The notes: generated from the sequence alone by a model not told the origin. Numbered from the stretch's first letter, positions 9,847-21,543 are shown. The stretch is 64,000 bases of DNA from Diphasiastrum complanatum (GCA_029204225.1 CM055109.1:39064844-39128843); one strand, 5' to 3'. Numbers and translations: made by a program.

Positions 9847-11045
9847 TGTTGGAAATAGGTTAGATAATCGTAGCGGAAACTTTTTACTTCCAGTACATGA
9901 CTATGCCTATCAAAAATTGAACAAAGCAGTAGTGATGGGAATCACGTTCAATCTTTAGCAACTAACTTTGAAATTGCTAGATACTAAGTGATTATGTAGC
10001 CAAATATGAATATTAAATTCTCAGACAATTTTATCAATTACAAAGGAAATACGGAGATGCATGCATCCTGACATATGCTGAATGCAATAAAAGATAGCTA
10101 TTGATTCAGTAAAAATAAAATCATATGCTAATGAGCGCAAAACATTAGCGGATAGAAATCGCGCACTCTAAGCTATCTCTGAGTAACTGAAGATAAGTCT
10201 GATAACAAGCAGCTATGCTGATAAGCAATAGCGCAATAGCAACTCTAAAATATAACTCTAAAATTGAGCTAGAATGCTCAAGAGAGTTCAAGCTTAAAAG
10301 CTTGATAAAGAGTTAACTTGCAATACTTGCTGATATTAAACTGCTTATATTATAACTATATAAATATGATCGGCTATTTATACTAAGAAATTAGGTCATC
10401 AATTGCGATTGCCAGTTGGCTGGTATCCGTTGGCATCCATCTGGTTCCTTGTCATTGATTGCTGATAAGCAGAGAAATTGGCCGTAAACGTTCTGTCTGC
10501 ATAAATGAACCAAACTATCACTTCTGCAAAAATGAACTAAAACAGCAACATGCGACACTATTGCAAAAAGACGACAATATTAAGATTTTGCAAAAAGTAC
10601 GACAGTGTCTTAAAAACTGATTTAGGGTTGCCCTACACTTTGCCAGAGTCATTTCCTTAACTTTTGAGGCTCTTTGGAGAAAGTGCGACATTTTGTTAAG
10701 TGAAAAATGTGACTCTGCGTATTTGCTTGAAAATCTTGACAGGCGAAAAAAATGCAAAAGGCGACATTGCATTTTTACACGAGATTCCTGATAGGCGACA
10801 GCTTCGCCAAAAATGAAAAACTGAAGCGGCACTAAGGTAAAACTCCGTGTATTTCCTGACAGGTAAGAAAGCCGAAGTGAGAGAAAATGAAATGTGACAT
10901 TGTGGTAAAACTCCGTGTAATTCCGCAGATTGTGAAAAAACACTTGTAAAATTGCAGACTGTAAAAGAATGTGCAGAACCGGATAAAACAATTAATGAAG
11001 ATTAAAACCGATTAGTCGATTGGTAAGAAGGAGAATAACCCAACA
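9847..11045 (-). repeat. 3' LTR of copia element 4 (about 1.2 kb)
   Basis: On the minus strand it starts TGTTGGGTTATTC, directly after the polypurine tract AAGAGGGAG, and ends CTATTTCCAACA, so TGTTGG...CCAACA ends are well supported. At 1199 bp it is long for copia. It carries many short GCGAC/GTCGC-containing words (10550-10980). The 5' partner is absent. Confidence 0.8.
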
Positions 11046-11054
11046 CTCCCTCTT
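11046..11054 (-). other. Polypurine tract, copia element 4
   Basis: Minus strand AAGAGGGAG immediately before the LTR start TGTTGG. Confidence 0.8.
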
Positions 11055-12480
11055 AATTTGAATCTTTGAATGCCTTGACCTTCAAACTTAGTTCTACACA
11101 GGATCTTCTATGTGTATCCAAACTTAATGCTTTGGTAAAAATATCAGCTGTCATATCTTGCGTTCTACAGTACTGCAATCTTACCTCTTCATTGAGAACT
11201 TTACTTCTGACGAAATGATACTTTAGTTTAATGTGCTTACCCCTTGAATGAAATCTAGGGTTGGCTGATAAAGTGATGGAACTTTGATTATCACAAAATA
11301 ATGTCGTCAGAGCATATTGATTCAGACCGATATCTGAAAGTAAATTTCTCAACCAAATTGCTTCCTTTGTAGCTTGAGAGGCTGCGATATACTCTGATTC
11401 AGTGGAAGATAGAGCTATCAAAGATTGCTTGCAACTGTTCCAAGAAATTGGACCATTGTTGAGGAAGAATGTAAATCCAGAAGTAGATTAATGAGTGTCT
11501 ACATCCCCTGCCCAACTCGCATCTGTATAACCACTAAGGAAATTGAGTTTGTCGTTGCCGACTGCTCCATAACAAATGCAAAAGTCCATAGTAGCTCGAA
11601 GATATCTCATGACTCTGATGAGAGCCTTCCAATGTGTTACACCAGGATTAGTCATAAACTGACTGAGAGAGCTGACTGCAAAAGCAATGTCTGGCCTGGT
11701 ACAGATTATGGCGTACATAAGAGATCTTATAATAGAATGGTAAGGATACTCACGCATCTATTGCTTCTCGTGAATTGTTTGGGGACACTGGTCCTTTGAC
11801 AATTTGAGTCCTGGTTCCATTGGCAAGAGAGCTACTTTGCAATTGATCAAATTATATCTAACTAAAATGCTGTAGATGTACCTCTATTGTGTGATGTAGA
11901 TAAACTTTGTTTTTTGTCTCTGTGGATTTGTATACCAAGGCACAAATGAGCTTTGCCCAGATCAGTCATGTTAAATTCGGAAGATAGACTTGTCTTAGCT
12001 TCTTTTATTAGATCGGTACTATTGCTAAAAAGCAATGTATCATCCATATATAAAGTGATAATAATAAAAGACTACTGCACTGCTTTGAAGTAGATGTTTG
12101 AATCTGCAGATCTAGGTGCGTAGCCGTGATGAATAAGAAAAGTATTGGTCCTTGAAACCATGCTTGAGTAGATTGCTTCAAGCCATAAAGTGCCTTATGG
12201 ATTTTGCACACATGATTGTGTTTACCCTTGATAATATAACCTTCGGGTTGTACCATATAAATGTCTTCTTCGATAAGTCCATTGAGATATGCTGTCTATA
12301 CATCCATTTGATGTATTTCCAAATTTGCTACAGTGGCAAATGATAGCAAAAGTTTGATGCTTCCATCTATGTTGTACTTGACTGTGAAAATTCATTTGGA
12401 ATCAACTACGTTTCTGCTAGCAGGTAATTCGACAATTGTCCATGTTTGGTTCTTGATAAGAGATGAATACTCTTTATCCA
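11053..12480 (-). pseudogene. copia reverse transcriptase and RNase H, broken
   Basis: From right to left: NQTWTIVELPASRNVVDSKW, then a deletion joining YNIDGSIK directly to LLLSFATVANLEIHQMDV, which removes about 35 residues including the KARLVAKG segment. Next come YMVQPEGYIIKGKHNHVCKI, LYGLKQSTQAWF, WMDDTLLFSN (YVDD has become WMDD), LSSEFNMTDLGKAHLCLGIQ, a gap near 11800, then YPYHSIIRSLMYAIICTRPD, GYTDASWAGDVDTH and the RNase H end MIALSSTESEYIAASQATKE...LFCDNQSSI...DMTADIFTKAL. Frameshifts lie near 12020, 11850 and 11430. The terminal RNase H segment (11053-11421) is fully open. Confidence 0.85.
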
Positions 12481-13195
12481 TAGTTTATTTCTAGAGATTG
12501 GAATCAGGCTGACTGAGTGCCTCTTTGATAGACGTCGGTTCCTGAACAAGGTAGGCTACAGCCTCGTTGATATACCGGTTGGGTGGTCTGCTAGTTCTTG
12601 AAGATCTTCTAGGTAAGATTTGATGTTCGTTGAAAATAGAAGAGCTTGGACCTTCAATGGGAATAGTTGCCTGCAAAACTGAAAATTTCAAAGCGTTAGA
12701 AAAATCTGATAGGTCGGCTACATGGGAACTGCCCTTTCCTTTGAGGTCTTGAACTGATCTTCTATGAAGATGACATCTCGGCTAGAGAATATCTTTGACT
12801 CGATGGGATTGAATAACTTGTAGGCTTGATTTGAAGTTGTGTAGCTGATGAAAACACATTTGATACTCTGGAAGTCGAGTTTCTTACTAAGATTACGAGG
12901 TATCTACGCAAAGGCAGTACATCCAAAAACTCGTAAGTTTGATAAAGAAGGTTTGGTATCTGTCCAAACTTTGAATGGTGTTTTGTCTGAGAGGCCTTTA
13001 GTAGGACATCTATTCTGAATATAGGTTGTTGTTGAAACAGCTTCAGCCCAGAAGCACTTCGGAAGAGTCGCATGTGATAACATGCACTTTGCTGATTTGA
13101 CTAAGGTTATGTTCTTTCTCTCCACAAGACCATTTGACTGAGGTGAATAGGAGGTAATATATTGTTGCTCAATGTCATTGTTGAGGCAGTACTTA
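12481..13195 (-). pseudogene. copia integrase C-terminus and linker
   Basis: Reads QQYITSYSPQSNGLVERKNI, CFWAEAVSTTTYIQNRCPTK, TPFKVWTDTKPSLSNLRVFG, then IFSRDVIFIEDQF and a linker with RRSSRTSRPPNRYINEAVAY. A stop lies at 12903 and a frame change follows. The sequence ends at about 13195, upstream of the SYSPQ(S)NG catalytic-glutamate region, so the first two-thirds of integrase are absent. Confidence 0.8.
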
Positions 13196-13297
13196 GAGGG
13201 CTAGAAATCTATCTAGGCAAATCATTCAACATGTCATCCATGGGTGGATTCTTGTTAGAACCTAGTCAGAGACTAACATCCAGAAACTATTCCATAG
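13196..13297 (+). pseudogene. copia gag start fragment (same family as element D)
   Basis: Reads KSFNMSSMGGFLLEPSQRLT then SRNYSI, nearly identical to the gag start of element D at 37300-37390 on the opposite strand (NMSSIGGFLLESSQRLTSTN). It is cut at 13297, where element B1 begins; gag of the same type reappears at 16441. This indicates that B1 sits inside an older gag. Confidence 0.7.
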
Positions 13298-13612
13298 TGA
13301 AAAAGGAAAATCTAGGTGTCAAATCTTTTTCATATTCATTTCAACTTTCAAAAGAAAGAGTCGTTGGTATTTGATGAGTCCAATAGGAGATTGGATCTGA
13401 TTTCTTTAGTGATTTGATTCAAAGATCGTGTGCTTTTGTCTTAGTGATCAAAGCAAAGTTTCCAAGTGACTAGTCATTACTGTGAAGATTGATTCTTAGG
13501 TTTGTGAGCTAGATCTTTTGTAGATCATTCTAGATTATTGAAGATGTTCAAATCTAGTCTCTTGAAAGTCACAAATTACATTTATAGAATCATATCACAG
13601 GTTTTTATTCAC

Positions 13613-13834
13613 ATGGCATCAATAGGTGGCATTCTATTGAAGGAAAGAAAGGATCCTAAGTGCAATCTTTGTGGCAAGGGAGGATATATTTTCTCAAGAT
13701 GCTACAAAAAGAAGACCAATCCATCCAAGAAGAACCAAACAAGGGGGCTGAGGAGAAGGATGGAGCTTCAAGTTCGAAATGCAAATACAAGAAGGACAAG
13801 TCCAAGGAAAGGTGTTTCCTTTGTGGAAAGGTGA
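13613..13834 (+). pseudogene. Element B ORF, N-terminal zinc-knuckle-like segment (copy B1)
   Basis: Starts MASIGGILLKERKDP, recalling copia gag starts such as MSSIGGFLLE. A CNLCGKGGYIFSRC segment follows, a CX2CX4HX4C knuckle in which the histidine is tyrosine (the same in B2). A second cysteine pair (CFLCGK) lies about 45 codons on. The frame shifts near 13830 and continues to the next ORF. It looks like a gag start fused directly to the zinc-knuckle region, with the capsid domain missing. Confidence 0.6.
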
Positions 13835-13931
13835 ATAAGGCTTGGAGTCTCACAAGGACTTGCAAGATTTGTCTTCAAGAGTCCATCACAACACATGTCA
13901 AATCTTTTGAAATTTTTCATTTGGAAGTGCA

Positions 13932-14987
13932 TTGTTTGGTTCAAGATGCAAAGGTAGATGTCACTTTCATGAAAGTAACTTGGATTATTTTATGTCCTTG
14001 GAAAGTATTTTGCTTGGAACTTTAGATAAGTTCAAGCTTATTGTTATGATCCAAGAGAAATCAATCAAGAATAAGGAGCAGCAATCACAAAATGAAAATA
14101 GTTTCATTTATGCTATCATGCCAACTTATGAAGAACCATTTTGCTTTGAAGAGATTTTTGTATCTCAAAGGTGGATTAAGGCAATACTAGTTGAGTGTGA
14201 TGCCTCAAAAGATAGCAAAATATGTTTTCCTTGTAAGCTTACATTAGTTATGAAGTCAAGGAAATGGAAATATCTTCATAATGTAGGATCTTTTGGTTTC
14301 AATAAGATCATGAATGATGTGTTCATTCATAAAGATGAAAATTGTATGTTTTCAATCCTAAAGGCAAGTTGTATACTTCTTATGAGAATAAGTGAAGCAT
14401 CCAAAGTGGACACTTATATCCATAAGCAAGTAGTTAGCCTTATTGAGATGGGAATACCTTTTGATTTCAATATTGGAAAAATCATGCCAAGTTGTGGTGA
14501 TTTTTGGACTTATGTTTCTAGCATAAGTAATCTTGATAATCATAGGAAGTGCATATTGAATGGTCATACTTGTTGTGATCATCATGAGACATGGAGGTCT
14601 CGGATTTCCATAAAAAAGGAGCACCATGAAGAGGACCTTAAGGAGTCATCTCAAGGTTCAAATGTGCCAAGGATTGAGGAGGAGAATCCTTCTCAAGGTT
14701 CAAGTGTGCCAAGGATTGAGGAGGAGAGACCTTCTCAAATTGTGATTCCAAAAAGAAACTCAAGAAATATGGTTGAGTCCAAGTGGCTCACATTTCAAGG
14801 GAAAGAGAAGCATATCTCATGTGGTATATATCTCATACTCACTTCTCTTATGTCATTTGATAAATCAATTTGCTTTAGTGAGATCATTGCATCTCAAAAT
14901 TGGAGTAAAGCCATACTAGTTGAGTATGAAGTCTCTCTTGAGAACATAGATGATGTTCTTAAAAGGTTGAAATTCATTTTAAATTAA
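13932..14987 (+). pseudogene. Element B internal protein, main part (copy B1)
   Basis: A 351-codon stretch of unknown function. Its first half has EEPFCFEEIFVSQRWIKAIL; its second half has RNSRNMVESKWLTFQGKEKH and DKSICFSEIIASQNWSKAIL. Both resemble the copia linker just before reverse transcriptase (RRSTRNKAEPSRLTY...EEPSSFEDAIKSRVWRDTM in element D). A 48-bp tandem duplication at about 14648-14735 gives SQGSNVPRIEEENP and SQGSSVPRIEEERP. The stop at 14985 is CAA to TAA compared with B2, so the original frame was longer. Confidence 0.65.
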
Positions 14988-15487
14988 TTTGAAAGCAAAT
15001 GGTTATTTCATCAAATGTATGCTCTTGAGTCATGTAAGAGCAAAAGTGATTTATTCACTCATAGTTTGAAAATTTGTATTGAGGCAAATTGTAAACTCGT
15101 TATAAGAGTAAGTGAAATACCTCCAAAGACACTTATCTCCATAATGAAGTATTTAGCCTCATTGGATCTGAGATTAGCATGGTAAACAAGCATGAAGATA
15201 TAATGCAAACACTTTGTTATTATAGCATGCATAGTCTTGCCAATTTGGATAAGTCTAATTCTCTAGATCATGGTAACATGATGTTAGATCTTTGTGATCC
15301 TAATAAGTCAAGAAGAAATCTTTATTTTCTCATGGAGGAGCATGCACATGAAGAAGGAGCAAGCCTCAAAGTCAAGCATCTATATGAAATCTGGAATGAA
15401 TCAATTTTGAAGATGCTAGGATGGTGCAAAGCTCTCAAGTTCATCAAAGATGTCAACATCAAAGAAACACTATCATGGATATGGTGA
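14988..15487 (+). pseudogene. Element B internal protein, C-terminal part (copy B1)
   Basis: Continues the preceding frame after the TAA: ESKWLFHQMYALESCKSKSD and CKLVIRVSEI, then a frameshift near 15118 and MVNKHEDIMQTLCYYSMHSL to KDVNIKETLSWIW, ending at 15487. It aligns throughout with B2 (18032-18500). No known domain beyond similarity to the first half of the same protein. Confidence 0.65.
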
Positions 15488-15627
15488 TTTCAGATCAACA
15501 TCAAGCTCATTGGCTGATCTTCACACCTTTTGAACCAGCAAAGACCAATTCAGCCCATGGAGTCAAGTTCAAGATCATCATGTTTTCCATCAAGCTAGAT
15601 TTACCAAGCTAGATTTTTGAGGAGGAG

Positions 15628-16438
15628 TGAAAAATGCAAAAATAAGTTTAAAAATAGATAAACACACGTGTGTGGAGCCTATTCCCACGTGTGAAAATAG
15701 TGTACTTGTCATGAACCATAATGATATAGGTTGTACATATGATTTAATTCAAGTTCTAGTGGCTAAAAAGGCCAAAAACTAGTTTTCTAGATATATGACA
15801 CATGGCATCAATCTATTGATTGCATAAGCCAAATAGATTGGTTAGATGTCACATCCCATGTGTAGAGGACAGCTCACACATATGGAATAAGCTGAAGTAG
15901 GCAAATTTTGACTTCTAGAAGATTTCCAAGTAGATCTCCATATAGAGGGAAAATGGACCAAAAGTGCTCAAAGTAGAAGGTTTTGTCCAAGTGTCAGTTT
16001 TGCATGATGAATCATCATATGAAAAAGCACCTTCACAAATGTGGGATCAGAGGGATGATCAGTACCTTGAGCTCCCACTTATTGTATATATAGAGCCACA
16101 TTTGGCCATAATCAGAGTGAGACACCAATCTTGGTTTTGGAAGCAATTTTGAGTGATTCTCTCCATTTGTCTACATTTGTTTTGATTGTTTTGAGGTTCT
16201 ATCAATGTGTACTTGATTTTCAGGTTGGAGTCCATACTTAGATAGTGTTTCACACGTGTGAAACCAGAAAGTACACCTACCTTCAATTAATGATTGTTCT
16301 TGTTAGGATTTTGTGTCTAGAATTGATCTAGATTGATCTTAATCTGAAGTAGATTGATAGATCAAGTAATCTGACAACCAATCCCTCTTGAGGATCAGAT
16401 TAGGATCCACTCTTGGTCCTTTTTGTACTTTTTGCACA
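15628..16438 (+). repeat. 3' LTR of B1
   Basis: Begins TGAAAAATGCAAAAATAAG directly after GAGGAGGAG. The matching LTRs of B2 begin TGTGAAAAATGC, so two bases have been lost here. Ends TTTTTGTACTTTTTGCACA. It contains several CACGTGTG or CACATGTG palindromes. About 811 bp versus 831-834 bp in B2. Confidence 0.85.
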
Positions 16439-17060
16439 CATTTGACATCCAAGACCAACTTCCAACCATTGACAAGTTACATAATGTACTTGTGGCCGAC
16501 TTTTCCAGTTATTTTGTGGAGATAAAACACAATTTGCAGAACAGATTCAAATCCCATGAATATAAAACATTATGTACATATAATTTTTGGTGGTTTGGCA
16601 CATTTGCAGCCAAAGTTTTATTTTTTATTCAAAGTTTATTTGTAAAGTGTAAATATATTCAGTTCTCCTCTACTTTATTTGAACAGTTTGTACTTAGTAA
16701 AGATTCTGATGAAGATTTTCAACTAGTACAAGAATTGTTCGATGGCTCTTTACTTCCTATAAGATTGTCACCTTATAGCAACTTACCTATCGGGGGAAAG
16801 GCCAGAGCAAGGGAAGATGTCTTGTTGCTTGAGTGCCAAAGAGACCTAGAGATGGCACAATAGTTACACGAAGAGCTCTCACATCTCTTCATCAACTCAA
16901 AGGATTCTATGATTGTGAATTGATCACTCATGATCAAGATGGCAAAAGGTTGGTTGAAGAAGACTACATAGAGCAAATCGAGAGGTAATTTCTTCAAGGA
17001 AAGGGAGATTTCATTGGTGAGCTTATTGAGGTTTTTTATGGACTCAAGAAGGCTGGATTT
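16439..17060 (+). pseudogene. Gag remnant and unknown coding-like sequence between the B copies
   Basis: 16441-16497 reads FDIQDQLPTIDKLHNVLV, the gag segment found in element D (FAIQDQLPTIDKLRNALVVE). After that the sequence is different: an open stretch to 16863 with FEQFVLSKDSDEDFQLVQEL and ARAREDVLLLECQRDLEMAQ, and in another frame DGTIVTRRALTSLHQLKGFY, DGKRLVEEDYIEQIER and FIGELIEVFYGLKKAGF. It breaks at 17060 where B2 is inserted and seems to resume at 22375 (VRFDTHLHLHYFMLDG). I do not recognise this protein. Confidence 0.45.
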
Positions 17061-17894
17061 TGTGGAAAAAGTACAAAAAGGACCAAGAGTGGATCCTAAT
17101 CTGATCCTCAAGAGGGATTGGTTGTCAGATTACTTGATCTATCAATCTACTTCAGATTAAGAGCAATCTAGATCAATTCTAGACACAAAATCCTAACAAG
17201 AATAATCATTAATTGAAGGTAAGTGTACTTTATGGTTTCACACATGTGAAACACTGTCTGAGTACGGACTCCAACTTGAAAATCAAGTACACATTGATAG
17301 AACCTCAAAACAATCAAAACAAATGTAGACAAATGGAGAGAATCACTCAAAATTGCTTCCAAAACCAAGATTGGTGTCTCACATTGATTATGGCCAAATG
17401 TGGCTATATATATATATAATAAGTGGGAGCTCGTGGAACTGATCATCCCTCTGATCCCACGTGTGTGAAGGTGCTTTGTCATATGATGATTCATCATGCA
17501 AAACTGACACTTGGACAAAACCTTCTATTTTGAGCACTTTTGGTCCATTTTCCTTCTATATGGAGATCTACTTGGAAATATTCTAGAAGTCAAAATTTGC
17601 CTACTTCAGCTTATTCCACACATGTGAGCTGTCCTCTACACATGTGATATGACACCTAACCAAAGGATGTGGCTCATGCAATCAATAGATTGATGCCATG
17701 TGTCATATGTCTAGAAAACTAGTTTTTGGCCTTTTTAGCCACTAGAACTTGAATTAAATCATATGTACAACCTATATGATTATGGTACATGACAAGTACA
17801 CTATTTTCACACATGGAAACATGCTCCACACATGTGTGTTTATCTATATACAAGATTTTTGGCCTCTACCAAGCTTATTTTTGCATTTTTCACA
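17061..17894 (-). repeat. 3' LTR of B2
   Basis: Minus-strand TGTGAAAAATGC...GTACTTTTTCCACA, 834 bp, adjacent to the polypurine tract. It carries palindromes such as CACATGTGAAAC (17240), CCCACGTGTGTG (17458) and CACACATGTG (17617 and 17830). A longer AT tract (17404-17419) distinguishes it from the 5' LTR. Confidence 0.9.
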
Positions 17895-17903
17895 CTCCTC
17901 AAA
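17895..17903 (-). other. Polypurine tract of B2
   Basis: Minus strand TTTGAGGAG, extending into GAGGAG, directly before the LTR start TGTGAAAAA. The B1 counterpart is GAGGAGGAG. Confidence 0.8.
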
Positions 17904-18031
17904 AATCTAGCTTGGTAAATCTAGCTTGATGGAAAACATGATGATCTTGAACTTGACTCCATGGGCTGAATTGGTCTTTGCTGGTTCAAAAGGTGTGAAG
18001 ATCAGCCAATGAGCTTGATGTTGATCTGAAA

Positions 18032-18778
18032 TCACCATATCCATGATAGTGTTTCTTTGATGTTGACATCTTTGATGAACTTGAGAGCTTTGCACCATCC
18101 TAGCATCTTCGAAATTGATTCCTTCCAGATTTCATATAGATGCTTGACTTTGAGGCTTGCTCCTTCTTCATGTGCATGCTCCTCCATGAGAAAATAAATA
18201 TTTCTTCTTGACTTATTAGGATCACAAAGATCTAACATCATGTTACCATGATCTAGAGAATTAGACTTATCCAAATTGGCAAGACTATGCATGCTATAAT
18301 AACAAAGTGTTTGCATTATATCTTCATGCTTGTTTACCATGCTAATCTCAGATCCAATGAGGCTAAATACTTCATTATGGAGATAAGTGTCTTTAGAAGA
18401 TAATTCACTTACTCTCATAAAGAGTTTACAATTTGCCTCAATACAAATTTTCAAACTATGAGTGACCAAATCACTTTTGCTCTTACATGACTCAAGAGCA
18501 TACATTTGATGAAATAACCATTTGCTTTCTAATTGATTTAAAATCAATTTCAACCTTTTAAGAACATCACCTATGTTCTCAAGAAAGACTTCATACTCAA
18601 CTAGTATGGCTTTACTCCAATTTTGAGATGCAATGATCTCACTAAAGCAAATTGATTTATCAAATGATATAAGAGAAGTAAGTATGAGATGTATACCACA
18701 TGAGATATGCTCCTCTTTCCTTTGAAATGTGAGCCACATGGATTCAGCCATATTTCTTGAGTTTATTTTTGGAATCAC
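18032..18778 (-). pseudogene. Element B internal protein, C-terminal repeat (copy B2)
   Basis: A 248-codon open stretch, the longest in this copy. It has NSRNMAESMWLTFQRKEEHI, DKSICFSEIIASQNWSKAIL, CKLFMRVSELSSKDTYLHNE, then HGNMMLDLCDPNKSRRNIYF and a C-terminus ending KETLSWIW. The first part resembles the copia linker. The middle repeats the N-terminal half of the same protein (CKLLMRISEASKVDTYIHKQ at about 19070-19130). Unlike B1 there is no internal stop here, so the B1 breaks are secondary. Confidence 0.65.
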
Positions 18779-19263
18779 AATTTGAGTAGGTCTCTCCTCC
18801 TCAATCCTTGGCTCTCCTCCTCAATCCTTGGCACATTTGAACCTTGAGATGACTCCTTAAGGTCCTCTTCATGGTGCTCCTTTTTGATGGAAATCCGAGA
18901 CCTCCATGTCTCATGATGATCACAACAAGTATGACCATTCAATATGCACTTCCTATGATTATCAAGATTACTTATGCTAGAAACATAAGTCCAAAAATCA
19001 CCACAACTTGGCATGATTTTTCCAATATTGAAATCAAAAGGTATTTCCATCTCAATAAGGCTAACTACTTGCTTATGGATATAAGTGTCCACTTTGGATG
19101 CTTCACTTATTCTCATTAGAAGTTTACAACTTGCCTTTAAGATTGAAAACTTACAATTTTCATCTTTATGAATGAACACATCATTCATGATCTTATTGAA
19201 ACCAAAAGATCCTACATTATGAAGATATTTCCATTCCCTTGACTTCATAACTAATCTAAACAT
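18775..19263 (-). pseudogene. Element B internal protein, N-terminal repeat (copy B2)
   Basis: Contains EWKYLHNVGSFGFNKIMNDV, FIHKDENCKFSILKASCKLL, MRISEASKVDTYIHKQVVSL and ISNLDNHRKCILNGHTCCDH. It overlaps the next ORF by 4 bases through a frameshift at a short tandem repeat (AGCCAAGGATTGAGGAGGAG unit, about 18795-18835); B1 has two full 48-bp units here instead. Function unknown. Confidence 0.6.
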
Positions 19264-19869
19264 ATTTTGCTATCTTTTAAGGCATCACACTCAACTAGTA
19301 TTTCCTTAGTCCACCTTTGACATAAAAAAATCTCTTCATAGCAAAATGTTTCTTCATAAGTTGACATGAGAGCATAAATGAAACTATTTTTATTTTGTGA
19401 TTGCTCTTTATTCTTGATTGATTTCTCTTGGATAATAAGAATAAGTTTGAACTTGTCCAAAGTTCCAAGCAAAATACTTTCCAAGGACATAAAATAAATC
19501 CAAGTTACTTTCATGAAAGTGACATCTATCTTTGCATCTTGAACCAAACAATGCACTTCCAAATGAAAAATTTCAAAAGATTTGACATGTGTTGTGATGG
19601 ACTCTTGAAGACAAATCTCGCAAGTCTTGTGAGACTCCAAGCCTCATTCACCTTTCCACAAAGGAAACACCTTCCTTGGACTTGTCCTTCTTGTATTTGC
19701 ATTTTGAACTTGAAGCTCCATCCTTCACCTCGGCCCCCTTGCTTTGGTTCTCCTTGGATGGACTGGTCTTCTTTTTGTAGCATCTTGAGAAAAAATATCC
19801 TCCCTTGCCACAAAGGTTGCACTCAGGATCCTTTCTTTCCTTCAATAGGATGCCACCTATTGATGCCAT
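19251..19869 (-). pseudogene. Element B internal protein, N-terminal part (copy B2)
   Basis: Starts MASIGGILLKERKDP at 19869 with the degenerate knuckle CNLCGKGGYFFSRC (His replaced by Tyr). It continues in shifted frames through CEICLQESITTHVKSFEIFH, GTLDKFKLILIIQEKSIKNK and the linker-like YEETFCYEEIFLCQRWTKEI. At least two frameshifts lie between 19640 and 19830. Colinear with B1 13613-14230. Confidence 0.6.
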
Positions 19870-21530
19870 GTGAATAAAAACCTGTGATATGATTCTACAA
19901 ATGTAATTTGTGACTTTCAAGAGACTAGATTTGAACATCTTCAACAATCTAGAAGGATCTACAAAATATCTAGCTCACAAACCTAAGAATCAATCTTCAC
20001 AGTAATGACTAGTCACTTGGAAACTTTGCTTTGATCACTAAGACAAAAGCACACAATCTTTGAATCAAATCACAAAAGAAATCAGATCCAATATCCTATT
20101 GGACCTACCAAATACCAGTGACTCTTTTTTTAAAAAGTTGAAATGGATATGAAAAGATTTGACACCTAAATTTTCCTTTTCACTTGACTACTTCTCTCAA
20201 CACTTGAGATTCTTGAACAAAAGATGGGTTTTGTTTCAAACACATGAAAATCAAACTTAACAACTTCTTTTGGACTCAATCTTGACCCAAATAATCTCAC
20301 TCTTGAGATTTAAATTGAATTTGATTTGATTTGAAAAAAAAAAACTATACCACCAATTTTTCACATAGCTTAAAAATTAGACAACTAGAGATTCACAAAG
20401 ATCTCAACCATGCATGAATACTCAAATATGGACTCCTCATTCTAGTCATCCAATGGGATCACAAATTGACCCTCACACTCTCACAAAGAAAGTTGAATAG
20501 AACTAATTTGAGTTTCATACATACTACGTCAAGTTTTGCTCAACAAATTGAATTCAATCACTCCTATTGGATTCCACCAATTACTCTACCTTTTAAGACT
20601 TGGAATGAAATTGAAAATCAAAAGTTGTGACTTTTCTCACTAAGATATTGTGCTTCAAAGAGCTAATGCCACTTAGAAAGATTTGATTACATAGAAGAAG
20701 ACAAATTCTTCACCAATAACAACACATAATGAGCTTCTAGATCTTGCCCTCTACAAAGGAAGGAGCTCTTAGAAAATTGGATCTCTCTCTACACATTTGT
20801 CATAGACACCTTAATGACTCTTTCAAACCTTCAAATCACTCAAATAAATTGATTAGGGTATAAAAATGTGACTTGGATCTCAATCTCTTTTCTAGAACTG
20901 TCAATTTAAGCCAATCTATGTCAAATTCTACAAAAGATTTGCATAGATGCTCTATTTGCACTAGAAACTCTCAAAGGTTTCACTTGGAGGACAGATACAA
21001 GGATGTTTTCTAGCAAATTGATGCTTCTAAACTTGACCCTATCACTCTTGAACAAATCTAGAGTGATGGTACAATGGATTTCAACCTCTCACCTTGCATA
21101 TCACTCCTTAATCTATGAATTTTAGCAAAATCTCTCTCAACTTCAACATGCACTCAAAAAATCAGAGATGATCAATTAATGCACCTATTTCAAGCTTCAA
21201 ATTTAATTTCTTGGCTGATCTAATCCAAGAACTAATCAAGGGATTAGATTCTCTATAGAAAATGCTTGATTTTGCACCAAAAATCTCTCAAATTGGGTGT
21301 GTGAGTCAAATTGTACAAACTTTTGAATTTTCTCAGCCAAAACCGGATCTGTACGGCCTCACACGTGTGAAAAGGGTTCCTATAGCCCACAACAAGTTCT
21401 GGTCCAAAAATTTTGAGAATATCTATCAAATCCGATTCGCTACCCAAAATTTGACTAGTTTCCAAAAAACTGCTAATTTTGGCTTTGATTTGGATTAACC
21501 CTATCAATTTCAACAAAACCTCTTGTACTA
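19870..21530 (-). other. Non-coding leader of B2
   Basis: About 1.66 kb between the primer site and the ORF start, AT-rich, with no open frame of note and no recognisable gag. Part of it (20000-20185) aligns with B1 13298-13500; the rest is unique in this window. Contains a CACACGTGTGAAAAGG motif at 21361. This is where an autonomous copia would be much shorter. Confidence 0.6.
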
Positions 21531-21543
21531 GGCTCTGATACCA
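21531..21543 (-). other. Primer binding site of B2
   Basis: Minus strand TGGTATCAGAGCC, an exact match to the initiator tRNA-Met site, directly next to the LTR end TTTTTCCACA. Confidence 0.95.

Larger units (their letters stand above)
9847..13195 (-). mobile_element. Copia element 4, 5'-truncated
   Basis: Minus-strand copia with a long 3' LTR (9847-11045), a polypurine tract (11046-11054) and pol sequence up to the middle of integrase at about 13195, where it is replaced by a plus-strand gag fragment. RNase H is the best preserved part. Gag, protease and the 5' LTR are missing. Confidence 0.8.
13298..16438 (+). mobile_element. Non-autonomous LTR element B, copy B1 (5'-truncated)
   Basis: Plus-strand copy of the element that is complete at 17061-22374. 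It keeps about 330 bp of leader, the internal reading frame (about 13613-15487), a polypurine tract GAGGAGGAG at 15619-15627 and the 3' LTR (15628-16438). The 5' LTR, primer site and about 1.3 kb of leader are missing. It forms a long inverted repeat with B2. No gag capsid, protease, integrase or polymerase is encoded. Confidence 0.85.
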
